Of a DNA stretch of 64,000 bases, positions 20,206-28,610 are shown in pieces. The notes below the pieces were generated by a model. It did not search any database. It worked only from the letters and a program-made list of their open reading frames with translations, and was not told the origin of the DNA. The position numbers were made by a program, and so were the translations under genes. The DNA lies in contig NZ_CCDM010000001.1 of NCBI RefSeq assembly GCF_000750635.1, forward strand, positions 1,550,001-1,614,000, written 5' to 3'. Every line of letters starts with the position of its first letter. The first letter of the stretch is position 1. Source of the stretch: Oceanobacillus jeddahensis (GTDB lineage Bacteria > Bacillota > Bacilli > Bacillales > Amphibacillaceae).

Positions 20206-20607
20206 ATGACAGAACAGAGTAAAAATACAATGACGTACAATCCATATTGGGAACATATTGGATTGAGAGAGGTCGAATTAAAAGATGGACATGCCGTTTT
20301 GGAGCTGCCGATTATTCATGAAGTGACGCAAAGCAGACAAAATGTCCATGGGGGTGTTATCGCAAGTATGGTGGATGCAGCGGTTGGTGCAGCACTCCGT
20401 TCATTGCTTGAAGTGGGGAATGCCGGGGTCACCGTAGAGATGAAATTAAATTATTTGAGACCGGCGAATGGGAAGAAATTGATTGCTAAAGGTGAAATTA
20501 TAAAAAAAGGAGGCTCTCTTGCGGTCGGTAATGCTGTCATCGAAAATGATGCAGGGGATGAAGTTGCTGCAGGGATGGTAACCTATATGATAAAAAGTAA
20601 AAAATAA
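20206..20607 (+). CDS. PaaI-family acyl-CoA thioesterase (hotdog fold)
   Basis: A 133-residue hotdog thioesterase. The signature QNVHGGVIASMVDAAVGAAL (about 45-64) carries the HGG turn and the catalytic aspartate in the following helix, and VTVEMKLNYLRP forms the central strand. It would hydrolyse acyl- or aryl-CoA and protect the free CoA pool. It lies directly behind sigma-54 promoter P1 and is followed by a strong terminator, so it is a single-gene unit of the activator regulon. AAAGGGATG precedes the start. Confidence 0.88.
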   Translation: MTEQSKNTMTYNPYWEHIGLREVELKDGHAVLELPIIHEVTQSRQNVHGGVIASMVDAAVGAALRSLLEVGNAGVTVEMKLNYLRPANGKKLIAKGEIIKKGGSLAVGNAVIENDAGDEVAAGMVTYMIKSKK

Positions 20608-20610
20608 CGT

Positions 20611-20644
20611 AAAAATGCTGATTATTGTAATCAGCATTTTTTTA
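20611..20644 (+). terminator. Intrinsic terminator after the thioesterase
   Basis: AAAAATGCTGATTA pairs with TAATCAGCATTTTT and continues into T residues. Confidence 0.88.
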
Positions 20645-20696
20645 GTGGAAAGATTTTAAAGGACTGATTAAAGTTTCAATCTACACGATAGGAAAG

Positions 20697-20740
20697 AAAA
20701 CGATGTATTCACTTAAAGACGAGTGAATACATCGTTTTTC
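20697..20740. terminator. Second, orphan terminator-like hairpin
   Basis: AAAACGATGTATTCACT pairs perfectly with AGTGAATACATCGTTTT over 17 bases, with T residues on the plus side and A residues on the other. No gene lies between it and the previous terminator. Confidence 0.65.
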
Positions 20741-20744
20741 TAAT

Positions 20745-20768
20745 GAACAATATGCATATCAATTGTTC
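20745..20768. promoter_or_regulatory. Candidate activator site upstream of P2
   Basis: Inverted repeat GAACAAT-N10-ATTGTTC, about 100 bases upstream of sigma-54 promoter P2. A similar GAACAAT-N12-ATTGTTT precedes P3. The position suits an enhancer-binding protein. Confidence 0.5.
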
Positions 20769-20867
20769 GAAATGTAAACACCATTCTTTGCACGCACTTT
20801 TCTTTTGATGAGAATACAGGCTTGTTAAATGGTATTACGCAACGGGGTCGAAGCTAATATGGAAAGT

Positions 20868-20883
20868 TGGCATGATAATTGCA
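20868..20883 (+). promoter_or_regulatory. Sigma-54 promoter P2
   Basis: TGGCAT-GATAA-TTGCA, a near-consensus -24/-12 element driving the enoyl-CoA hydratase gene through a leader of about 170 bases that contains a repeat fragment. Confidence 0.85.
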
Positions 20884-20948
20884 TTGTTAAAGTGACAAAG
20901 CATTCATGATTATAAAGTGAAACTTTCTAAAGCGGGTGTTTACAAAAA

Positions 20949-21044
20949 AACTTCGATAGGGCGAGTAATCACAATGGTTTTCAGTGGGTCGGGTTATCGC
21001 AGCCCCAGCCCCATTCCCGCTCCCGGCCTGTTACACTTCGATAA
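20949..21044 (-). repeat. Inverted fragment of the intergenic element
   Basis: Contains GGGCGAGTAATC, then GGTTATCGCAGCCCCAGCCCC and GTTACACTTCGATAAA. It matches the reverse complement of the 11062-11184 copy, with a short interruption. It lies between promoter P2 and the enoyl-CoA hydratase gene. Confidence 0.6.
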
Positions 21045-21067
21045 AATAAGAAGGTGGTGAACATTTC

Positions 21068-21835
21068 ATGGAAAAAAATCGTGTAGTGGTAAATCAGAAC
21101 AAAAACATAGCTTATATTCGTTTAAACGAACCTAAATCGCTAAATGCATTAAGCAATACATTAAAAGAGCAGTTGCTCTTAAAGTTAGAAGAAATTGAAA
21201 AAAATAAAGAAATAAAGCTCATCATTTTAGCTGGAGAAGGGAAATCCTTCTGTGCCGGCGGGGATTTGCGGGCCATGAAAGATCCTTATGACCCTATGGA
21301 AATTAAAAGGGGAATGGATTTATCAAAAAATATTGTTTTAAAACTTCGCAGTATGCCTAAAATCATTTTGGCTGCGGTTCATGGATATGCTGCCGGGGCA
21401 GGCATGAGTTTAGCTCTGGCGGCTGATCTTGTCTTTGCAGAAGAGGACGCTAAATTTGTGCTTTCTTTTAAAAATGTGGGGCTCATTCCTGATCTTGGTC
21501 TTCATTATCATTTATCCAGGCAGGTTGGTGAATGGAAAGCAAAGGAATGGATGTGGACAGGGAAAACGTTAACAGCAAAAGAAGCAATGCAGTATGGACT
21601 GGTGATGGAACAAGTACAAAAAGATCAATTATCCGATAGAGTTACGGAATTTGCACAAACACTTGCTGAAGGTCCGGTCGATGCCTATATTATGTCTAAA
21701 TTAATGATTAACCAGTCTGCCGCAATGAGAATAGAAGATATGATGGAACAAGAAAACAATATACAATCCATTTTACGCGGCTCCACAGGGCATCAGGAAG
21801 CATTAGAGAATTTTTTAAATCGGAAAAAGAAATAG
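21068..21835 (+). CDS. Enoyl-CoA hydratase/isomerase family protein
   Basis: A 255-residue crotonase-fold enzyme. LIILAGEGKSFCAGGDLRAM forms the first oxyanion-hole strand, and ILAAVHGYAAGAGMSLALAADLVFA the second, with the active-site region following (FKNVGLIPDLG). It hydrates 2-enoyl-CoA to 3-hydroxyacyl-CoA or isomerises the double bond. AGAAGGTGG precedes ATG. It belongs to the sigma-54-controlled acyl-CoA cluster and has its own promoter P2. A repeat element and a truncated paralogue separate it from the acyl-CoA dehydrogenase. Confidence 0.9.
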   Translation: MEKNRVVVNQNKNIAYIRLNEPKSLNALSNTLKEQLLLKLEEIEKNKEIKLIILAGEGKSFCAGGDLRAMKDPYDPMEIKRGMDLSKNIVLKLRSMPKIILAAVHGYAAGAGMSLALAADLVFAEEDAKFVLSFKNVGLIPDLGLHYHLSRQVGEWKAKEWMWTGKTLTAKEAMQYGLVMEQVQKDQLSDRVTEFAQTLAEGPVDAYIMSKLMINQSAAMRIEDMMEQENNIQSILRGSTGHQEALENFLNRKKK

Positions 21836-21858
21836 AGATATTCGTCTGGAAGGAGAAG

Positions 21859-22078
21859 TTTTATCACGGAGAACCGTCCGTAAAACTCCCGCCTCAAAAT
21901 AAAGAGCGAAAATAAATTTATTAAGGCGTGAGATAACGGGCGCTACCTCCCTGAATCACTAAGGCTAATTCAGTGGGAGAATGAAGGAAGCAGACTAAGT
22001 TCGCAGGACTGCGATTACTCGCCCCATCGTAAAGAGTTGTGCGTCGAAAAACTCCCACTGAATGAAATTTCGTTTTAT
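21859..22078 (+). repeat. Hairpin-rich intergenic element, copy C
   Basis: From TTTTATCACGGAGAACCG to GAATGAAATTTCGTTTTAT, with both hairpin modules and one short GATTACTCGCCCC module. Its right end abuts the first codon of the truncated hydratase frame at 22079. Confidence 0.88.
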
Positions 22079-22231
22079 ATGGAATGTAACAATATTCAGA
22101 TCTATAAAGATGGGGCAATTGGAGTTATAAAAATGAATCGGCCAGATGTCAGAAATGCTTTAAATGCTATGACAATTCAAGAAATCAGCTCTGCATTAAA
22201 AAAACGAACACCTGTGTTTCAAGGGAAATAA
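22079..22231 (+). pseudogene. Truncated enoyl-CoA hydratase remnant
   Basis: A 50-codon frame whose first 40 residues (IQIYKDGAIGVIKMNRPDV, then RNALNAMTIQEISSALKK) match the N-terminus of crotonase-family proteins. The rest of the roughly 255-residue domain, including the oxyanion-hole motifs, is missing; after KK the frame reads RTPVFQGK and stops. There is no ribosome site, because repeat copy C ends at its first codon. It is a deletion remnant of a second hydratase gene that once lay here. Confidence 0.75.
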
Positions 22232-22257
22232 TAAAATGAACGGTGCGTTAACAAAAT

Positions 22258-22284
22258 GAACAATAAAAGGGTATACATTGTTTC
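22258..22284. promoter_or_regulatory. Candidate activator site upstream of P3
   Basis: GAACAAT-N12-ATTGTTT, about 70-90 bases before sigma-54 promoter P3. It shares both half-sites with the element at 20745-20768. Confidence 0.5.
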
Positions 22285-22350
22285 ATTCGGAATGAAAAAA
22301 AAAGCTCTCAAGCTTATTATTATCATAAAACCCAACTTAAAGTTTTAAGT

Positions 22351-22366
22351 TGGCATGTTATTTGCA
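22351..22366 (+). promoter_or_regulatory. Sigma-54 promoter P3
   Basis: TGGCAT-GTTAT-TTGCA, 47 bases before the acyl-CoA dehydrogenase start; it heads the main catabolic operon. Confidence 0.87.
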
Positions 22367-22412
22367 AAGGATTTATAGAGAGATATTTTTAATTAGAAGG
22401 AGAGTTGCAGAT

Positions 22413-23561
22413 ATGGATTTTAATTTGACAGAGGAACAAAAAGAAATACAAAAGTGGGCAAAAAATTTAGCGAAAGAAAAATTTTCGGATAAAGCATATA
22501 CATGGGTGAGAAAAAATGAAATACCATGGGAAAATGCCAGGATTTTAGCGGAACAAGGTCTGATGGGGATGACAATTGCCGAAGAGGACGGCGGCCAGGG
22601 GATGTCATTAATTGAAGCTATTATTGTCATGGAAGAGATTGCCAAAGTCTGTCCAAGTACAGCAGATATGTTCCAGGTAGGAAATTTTGGTGCGATCCGT
22701 CAGCTTGCTGCTTATGGATCTAAAGAGCTTAAAGAAAGGACCTTACCGGGGATTTTGAATGGTGAAAAACTTATCTCTGTGGCTATGTCGGAGCCGAATG
22801 CCGGATCAGCGACAACGGATTTACAAACAAAAGCAAAAATTGTGGGGGACAAAGTAATTATTAACGGTTCAAAAGTGTTCAATACACATGGCCCTCATAA
22901 TAGCTATTATGTTGTTTGGGTTCGATTTGGAGAGAGTGTGAAAACATCTGGCGCTATTTTAGTGGAGCGTGATTCTCCAGGATTTACTTTAGGTAAAACA
23001 GAAACACATATGTCGGGAGAAGAGCATAGTGCACTTTTCTTTGAAGATTGTGAAGTACCTGTAGAAAATATTTTAGTGCCGGAAGATGGTTTCAGGAAAT
23101 TATTTACGATGTTTAATATTGAACGAATGGGAAATACCGCCCGGTCACTGGCACTAGCGCAAGCAGCTTTTGACATGGCAGTGGAACATGCGAAAGAAAG
23201 AGAACAATTTGGCCGTTCGATTGCAGAATTCCAGGGTATTCAGTGGAAAGTCGCTGATATGAAGATGAAATTGGATGCTGGAAGACTTCTCCTCTATCGG
23301 GCCGCAACGAATGCTGATAAAGGTGCACCAAGTCCATTGGAGGCTTCGATGGCAAAAGCGTATATTAATACAAGTGCGTTTGAAGTAGCCCATGAAGCGG
23401 TTCAAATTTTTGGTGGATACGGGTATTCTACCGATTACCCACTGGAGTACATTTTCAGAAGAGTAAGAGGCTGGATGATTGCTGGCGGTACACCGGAAAT
23501 GCTCAAAAATAAAATTGCTGAAGATGTGTTTGGTATGCGCTTTAGCCAGAGAAAAAAGTAA
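22413..23561 (+). CDS. Acyl-CoA dehydrogenase
   Basis: A 382-residue FAD enzyme with the standard fold. It starts MDFNLTEEQKEIQKW; the middle region has SVAMSEPNAGSATTDLQTKA, and the C-terminal domain has ERMGNTARSLALAQAAFDMA, REQFGRSIAEFQGIQWKVAD and AVQIFGGYGYSTDYPLEYIF. It oxidises acyl-CoA to 2-enoyl-CoA and passes electrons to the EtfBA encoded at 27819-29591. The usual catalytic Glu position cannot be fixed by eye. The ATG at 22413 follows AGAAGGAGAG and is preferred over an earlier in-frame start because it gives the conserved N-terminus. First gene behind promoter P3. Confidence 0.93.
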   Translation: MDFNLTEEQKEIQKWAKNLAKEKFSDKAYTWVRKNEIPWENARILAEQGLMGMTIAEEDGGQGMSLIEAIIVMEEIAKVCPSTADMFQVGNFGAIRQLAAYGSKELKERTLPGILNGEKLISVAMSEPNAGSATTDLQTKAKIVGDKVIINGSKVFNTHGPHNSYYVVWVRFGESVKTSGAILVERDSPGFTLGKTETHMSGEEHSALFFEDCEVPVENILVPEDGFRKLFTMFNIERMGNTARSLALAQAAFDMAVEHAKEREQFGRSIAEFQGIQWKVADMKMKLDAGRLLLYRAATNADKGAPSPLEASMAKAYINTSAFEVAHEAVQIFGGYGYSTDYPLEYIFRRVRGWMIAGGTPEMLKNKIAEDVFGMRFSQRKK

Positions 23562-23579
23562 CGGAAAGGAGGTTTCATC

Positions 23580-25700
23580 ATGTCTGAAAGCAGCTTGTTA
23601 AATAAACAGAATACAGAAAAAGAGACTTATTTTTTAATGGAGCATGAAGGGGCTGACTTAATCAGTAAATTTAAGTTGCCTGTGGCCGCTTCAAAACTTG
23701 CCAAGGATGAAACGGATGCCGTACTTTCAGCGAATTCAATCGGTTATCCCGTTGTTTTAAAAGGAATGTTCAAAGATATTGTTCATAAAACGGAGGCTGG
23801 TATCGTCAAGCTGGCGATAGAAAATGATTTACAACTAAAAGAAGCATATACAGAAATTATTGAAAATGCAAAAAAATATGATCCTTTAGCAGTCATGACG
23901 GGTGTACTCGTACAAGAAATGGCGGATAAAGGAATTGAATTAATTTTCGGTGTAAAAAGAGATCCCATATTTGGCCATCAATTAATTATCGGATTTGGCG
24001 GCACACTCGTTGAAATTATGAAGGATTTTTCGGTGCGGATGCTGCCTGTTAATGAAACTGAAGTGGAAGAAATGGTGAAGGAATTAAAAAGCTATCCCAT
24101 ATTGAAAGGGTATCGAGGTCAATCGGGAATTAATTTATCTGAGGTAAAAAGAATCTGTATGGGATTAAATAAATTAGTTCAAGAAAAACCGGAAATTGCA
24201 GAACTCGATTTAAATCCTGTTATTTTTAATGAAGAGAAAGCAACCATTTGTGATGTACGTATATTAATCGATGAACAAAAGGTAGAGCAAAATCAGAGCC
24301 GTTCTCTGGAGGCAGTGGAAAAAATGATCAACCCGCAATCTGTGGCAGTTATTGGAGCATCCACAAATGAAAACAAAAATGGCGGGCGTCTTTTCCGGTA
24401 TTTAGTTGAAAATAAGTATCCAGGTAAATTATATCCAATTAATCCTGGAGCGAAGGACATAAAAGGATATAAAGCATATCCCAATTTAATAGATGTCCCT
24501 GGCGATGTTGATCTTGCATGCATTATTGTTTCATCAGACCGGGTTTCAGGTGTGATGAGAGATTGTATTACAAAAGGAGTAAAAGCGGCAATTATTTACT
24601 CTTCCGGATTTGCGGAGATAGGGGGAGAAGGGGAAAAATTACAAGAAGAAGTGCTTGCTCTTGCGAAAGAAGGTAATATTCGTGTATTAGGCCCTAATTC
24701 CATTGGTATTGCAAGTCCAGAAAAGCAAATTTATACAGCGTTTGGTGCTGCATTGGAATCCAAGGTAAAAGTGCCCGGCAATATCGGATTTATTTCTCAA
24801 AGTGGAGCTATGGGAAGTGCCTTGCTTAGTAAAGCGTGGGAACAGCGTGTCGGTTTCAGCCGCTGGATTAGTGTTGCCAATGAAGCAGATCTTTCCGCAA
24901 CAGATTTTATTGAAGTATTGGCAGAAGATGAATTAACCAATGTCATTAGTGTGTTTATGGAAGGATTAAAGGATGCTGCTGCATTTGAAAGGGCTTCCAA
25001 AAAAGCGTTAGAAAATGAAAAACCCTTACTTATATACAAAACAGGGCGTTCGGATGTAGGCAAAAGGGCTGTTCAATCTCATACTGGTACGATTGCCGGG
25101 GATGATACGGTTTATTCTGCTGCATTTGATAAATGGGGAGCACTTCAAGTCAATCATTTAGAAGACCTTATTGATGTATCTGTTGCCCTTGATGTACAGC
25201 CGTTGCCAAATGGAAACAAAATTGGTGTGATGACCGCTTCAGGTGGGGCGTGTAGTGTGATTGCTGATTTATGCTCGGAAAAAGATTTGGATTTACCAGA
25301 ATTAACAGAGGCGTCGGATAAAATTCTGGAATTAATTCCTCCTTTTGGCTCTGCGCAAAATCCAATCGATGTTACAGCGGAAATAATTGCTCAACCTGAG
25401 ATGTTTAAGGAAGTTCTGGAAACGTTAACCCAAGACCCGGATATCGACGGTGTTATTGTTATGCTGACAACCAATGCAGACCCGGGTGCATCTGTTATCG
25501 CAAAAGCAATCCTTGATGTGTTTAAACGAAATGAAAAGCCGATTGTTGTGGGACGTCTTGGTGCGACAGCAATTGCCCCGCAAGCTATGGAGCTTTATTC
25601 AAATCATCATTTTCCAGTTTATTCTACACCTGAAAAAGTAGTCAATGTGATGCACTATTTAGTACGGTACAATAAATTATTTCAAAAAAAACAACGGTAG
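23580..25700 (+). CDS. ADP-forming acyl-CoA (acetate-CoA ligase type) synthetase, fused subunits
   Basis: A 706-residue fusion. Residues about 15-235 form the ATP-grasp beta-type domain (GYPVVLKGMFKDIVHKTEAG, then ELDLNPVIF). Residues about 245-700 form the CoA-binding and ligase alpha-type domains, with SVAVIGASTNENKNGG, GPNSIGIASP, FISQSGAMGSALLSKAW and SHTGTIAGDD carrying the phosphohistidine expected in the family. It interconverts acyl-CoA plus ADP and phosphate with the free acid plus ATP, so it may harvest ATP from, or activate, the pathway acid. The order beta-alpha is reversed from many alpha-beta fusions. AAAGGAGG precedes ATG; second gene of the P3 operon. Confidence 0.9.
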   Translation: MSESSLLNKQNTEKETYFLMEHEGADLISKFKLPVAASKLAKDETDAVLSANSIGYPVVLKGMFKDIVHKTEAGIVKLAIENDLQLKEAYTEIIENAKKYDPLAVMTGVLVQEMADKGIELIFGVKRDPIFGHQLIIGFGGTLVEIMKDFSVRMLPVNETEVEEMVKELKSYPILKGYRGQSGINLSEVKRICMGLNKLVQEKPEIAELDLNPVIFNEEKATICDVRILIDEQKVEQNQSRSLEAVEKMINPQSVAVIGASTNENKNGGRLFRYLVENKYPGKLYPINPGAKDIKGYKAYPNLIDVPGDVDLACIIVSSDRVSGVMRDCITKGVKAAIIYSSGFAEIGGEGEKLQEEVLALAKEGNIRVLGPNSIGIASPEKQIYTAFGAALESKVKVPGNIGFISQSGAMGSALLSKAWEQRVGFSRWISVANEADLSATDFIEVLAEDELTNVISVFMEGLKDAAAFERASKKALENEKPLLIYKTGRSDVGKRAVQSHTGTIAGDDTVYSAAFDKWGALQVNHLEDLIDVSVALDVQPLPNGNKIGVMTASGGACSVIADLCSEKDLDLPELTEASDKILELIPPFGSAQNPIDVTAEIIAQPEMFKEVLETLTQDPDIDGVIVMLTTNADPGASVIAKAILDVFKRNEKPIVVGRLGATAIAPQAMELYSNHHFPVYSTPEKVVNVMHYLVRYNKLFQKKQR

Positions 25701-25723
25701 AAACATGATGTGAGGTGGTCAGG

Positions 25724-26566
25724 ATGAAAAAAATCGCTGTTATTGGAAGCGGGTTAATGGGGAGAGGCATTGCGCTGGTAGGTCTGCTGAACGGATTTGA
25801 CGTTCGTCTTCATGATATAAAAGAAACGCCATTAAAACAGGCTCAAGATTATATAGCATCTGAAATAAAAAAGGCGGTAGAGAAAGGGATTTATCAAGTG
25901 GACGTGGATACTTGTCTCGAGCATTTATCATGTTTTACGGATTTAGAGGACGCAGCGAAAGAAACAGATCTTGTGATTGAAGCAGTTCTTGAAAAGATAG
26001 AGTTAAAAATAGAGATTTTTAAAAAACTTGATGCTATCTGTCCAGCTCATACTATTTTAGCAACGAATACTTCTACCATGAGTCCAACGGAAATCGCTGC
26101 CCAAACTTCACGTCCTGAAAAATGTATCGCTATGCACTTTTTTAACCCTCCACATAAAATGAAGCTTGTGGAAGTAGTAAAAGGATTAGATACAAACAAT
26201 GAAACCGTTCAATTTGTAAAGGAAATAGTTGCTGAAATGAAGAAGGAAATGATCGAAGTAAATGAGTTTCCAGGATTCGTAACAAGTCGAATGAATTGTT
26301 TAATTGGGAATGAAGCAATGAATATGTTGATGGAAGGCGTTGCTTCTGCGGAAGATATTGATAAAGCAATGAAGCTGGGATTAAATCATCCAATGGGACC
26401 GCTTGAACTCGCTGATCTTGTTGGTCTTGATACAAGGCTAAGGAATATGGAATATTTACATGAAACGCTTGGTGAAAAATACCGGCCATGTCCACTGCTC
26501 TCCAAATATGTGAAAGCTGGCAGATTTGGAAAAAAATCAGGTAATGGATTTTACAACTACAATTAA
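25724..26566 (+). CDS. 3-hydroxyacyl-CoA (3-hydroxybutyryl-CoA) dehydrogenase
   Basis: A 280-residue NAD+-dependent dehydrogenase. KIAVIGSGLMGRGIALVGLL is the NAD fold, NTSTMSPTEIA and AMHFFNPPHKMKLVEVV contain the catalytic His-Glu region, and MNCLIGNEAMNMLMEGVA and HPMGPLELADLVGLD form the C-terminal domain. It oxidises 3-hydroxyacyl-CoA to 3-oxoacyl-CoA, the step after the hydratase. The ATG at 25724 follows GAGGTGG; a GTG nine bases earlier is less likely. Confidence 0.92.
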   Translation: MKKIAVIGSGLMGRGIALVGLLNGFDVRLHDIKETPLKQAQDYIASEIKKAVEKGIYQVDVDTCLEHLSCFTDLEDAAKETDLVIEAVLEKIELKIEIFKKLDAICPAHTILATNTSTMSPTEIAAQTSRPEKCIAMHFFNPPHKMKLVEVVKGLDTNNETVQFVKEIVAEMKKEMIEVNEFPGFVTSRMNCLIGNEAMNMLMEGVASAEDIDKAMKLGLNHPMGPLELADLVGLDTRLRNMEYLHETLGEKYRPCPLLSKYVKAGRFGKKSGNGFYNYN

Positions 26567-26583
26567 ACAGAAGGATGGATACG

Positions 26584-27780
26584 ATGCAAAATGCGGTAAT
26601 TATTGATTCCGTACGCACCCCCATAGGAACACTAGGTGGAAGTTTGAAAAATATAGAAGTAGACAGCTTAGCTTCAACAGTGATTTCTGAATTATGTCAT
26701 CGAACAGAGGTTGATAAACAGAGGATTGATGAAGTAATCATTGGACAGGCAAAACAGAGTGCAGATAGTTCGAACCTGGCCAGGCTTGCGTTATTAAGGG
26801 CAGGGCTTCCACATGAGATTCCGGGATATACCGTTCATCGACAGTGTGGATCAGGTGTGCAGGCAGTAAATAATGCTGTCCAGCAGATACAGCTTGGTTT
26901 ATCAGATGTAGTCATTGCCGGAGGAGCAGAAAGTATGAGTACGGCACCGTATTACATGAGAAACGCGCGCTATGGTGTCGGGGCAGGAAATACCTTATTA
27001 CTTGATCCAAATACAGAGAGTCAACCAAGATCACAGCCCTGGGAGGAATATGGTGAAAAGTTAACCATGGGAATGACTGCGGAGAACTTAGCGGAGAAAT
27101 ATAACATTTCCCGGGAAGAACAGGATCAATTTGCTGACCGCAGCCAACAGCTTGCACAAAATGCGATCGACAAAGAGGTATTTAAAAAAGAAATTGTCCC
27201 TTATAATGTATCGACTCGAAAGGAAACAAAAATCTTTGATACGGATGAACATCCGAGAAAAACTTCTTTAGAAAAATTATTAACCTTACGCCCTGTATTT
27301 AAAACAGGAGGAACAGTTACAGCAGGAAACAGCAGCGGGCGGAATGACGGTGCTTCTGCATTACTGCTTATGTCTGAGGAGCAGGCATTAAAGAATGGGT
27401 ACCAACCAAAAGCGAAGATCATTGCCCAGGCATCGGCAGGCGTATCTCCAGAATATATGGGGATTGGTCCTGTTCCAGCTACATTGAAAGCGCTAAAAAT
27501 TGCCAATCTTACATTGGATGATATTGGTTTAATAGAATTAAATGAAGCATTTGCGGCTCAGGCGCTTGCGGTTATAAAAGAATGGGGTATCGATGCTGAT
27601 AAAATTAACGTAAATGGAGGAGCCATTGCACTTGGTCATCCGATTGGTGCAACTGGTGCTATTCTATTAACCAAACTGCTGCATGAAATAGAACGCCGCG
27701 GTGAAAGGTATGGTATGGTCACTCTCTGTATTGCCGGAGGTTTAGGAATTACTACGATTATAGAAAATTTACAAGTTTAA
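26584..27780 (+). CDS. Acetyl-CoA acetyltransferase (thiolase)
   Basis: A 398-residue thiolase. The nucleophilic Cys is in HRQCGSGVQAVNNAVQQIQ (about 90); VIAGGAESMS, the His region NGGAIALGHPIGATGA, and the C-terminal TLCIAGGLGITTI with the second catalytic Cys complete the active site. It cleaves 3-oxoacyl-CoA with CoA to release acetyl-CoA, ending each round of beta-oxidation. The ATG at 26584 is 8 bases after AGAAGGA, favoured over the ATG at 26575, which overlaps that ribosome site. Confidence 0.94.
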   Translation: MQNAVIIDSVRTPIGTLGGSLKNIEVDSLASTVISELCHRTEVDKQRIDEVIIGQAKQSADSSNLARLALLRAGLPHEIPGYTVHRQCGSGVQAVNNAVQQIQLGLSDVVIAGGAESMSTAPYYMRNARYGVGAGNTLLLDPNTESQPRSQPWEEYGEKLTMGMTAENLAEKYNISREEQDQFADRSQQLAQNAIDKEVFKKEIVPYNVSTRKETKIFDTDEHPRKTSLEKLLTLRPVFKTGGTVTAGNSSGRNDGASALLLMSEEQALKNGYQPKAKIIAQASAGVSPEYMGIGPVPATLKALKIANLTLDDIGLIELNEAFAAQALAVIKEWGIDADKINVNGGAIALGHPIGATGAILLTKLLHEIERRGERYGMVTLCIAGGLGITTIIENLQV

Positions 27781-27818
27781 AAGTATTTTTTAATAGAGCG
27801 AAAGCAGGAGGGTAATAA

Positions 27819-28595
27819 ATGGATATTTTTGTATTGATGAAACGCGTTTTTGATACGGAAGAAAAAATTATTATTAATAATAAAGAAATTGATGATAGTG
27901 ATGCTGAATTTGTATTGAATCCATATGACGAATATGCAGTGGAAGAAGCGGTTCTTTTGAGGGATCAGCATGGTGGAAAGATTACGATTGTTACGGTTGG
28001 CGATGAAGACGCAGAAAAAGAGCTTCGAACAGCTCTGGCAATGGGAGCGGATAATGGCGTGTTAATTGACAATGAGGATATAGCGTATTCGGACTCTCTT
28101 ACAACAGCTAAAGTACTCTCATCTTATTTAAAAACACAGGACTATGACCTTATCATTGGCGGAAATGTGTCCACAGATAATGGCTCCGGGCAAGTTGGAC
28201 CAAGTATCGCTGAGCTTTTAGATATCCCGCAGGTAACGACAATTACAAACATAGAGATCCAAGGGGATACAGCAACGATTGAACGGGATGTTGAAGGAGA
28301 TGAAGAAACAATCGAGGTGTCTCTTCCAGTTCTGGTTACAGCTCAACAAGGGCTAAATGACCCGAGATACCCATCTCTTCCAGGTATTATGAAGGCGAAG
28401 AAGAAACCTATTGAAAATGTAGATCTGGATGATATTGATGTTGAAGCAGAAGAGATAGAAGCAAAATCAAGGGTTACAGCAGTATTCCCGCCCGCGAAAA
28501 AAGAAGCGGGAGAAATGATTGAAGGAGAACCGGAAGAACAAGTGAAAACGTTACTTTCATACTTAACAACAAAAGAAAAAATACTCAATCAATAG
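27819..28595 (+). CDS. etfB: Electron transfer flavoprotein beta subunit
   Basis: A 258-residue ETF beta subunit. The N-terminus MDIFVLMKRVFDTEEKI, LNPYDEYAVEEAVLLRDQHG, the AMP/FAD contact region IIGGNVSTDNGSGQVGPSIA, and VLVTAQQGLNDPRYPSLPGIMKA are all typical. With EtfA it carries electrons from acyl-CoA dehydrogenase towards the quinone pool. GCAGGAGGG precedes ATG. It is 3 bases from a possible GTG start of etfA and 15 from the chosen ATG. Confidence 0.95.
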   Translation: MDIFVLMKRVFDTEEKIIINNKEIDDSDAEFVLNPYDEYAVEEAVLLRDQHGGKITIVTVGDEDAEKELRTALAMGADNGVLIDNEDIAYSDSLTTAKVLSSYLKTQDYDLIIGGNVSTDNGSGQVGPSIAELLDIPQVTTITNIEIQGDTATIERDVEGDEETIEVSLPVLVTAQQGLNDPRYPSLPGIMKAKKKPIENVDLDDIDVEAEEIEAKSRVTAVFPPAKKEAGEMIEGEPEEQVKTLLSYLTTKEKILNQ

Positions 28596-28610
28596 GGAGT
28601 GATTAGAACA

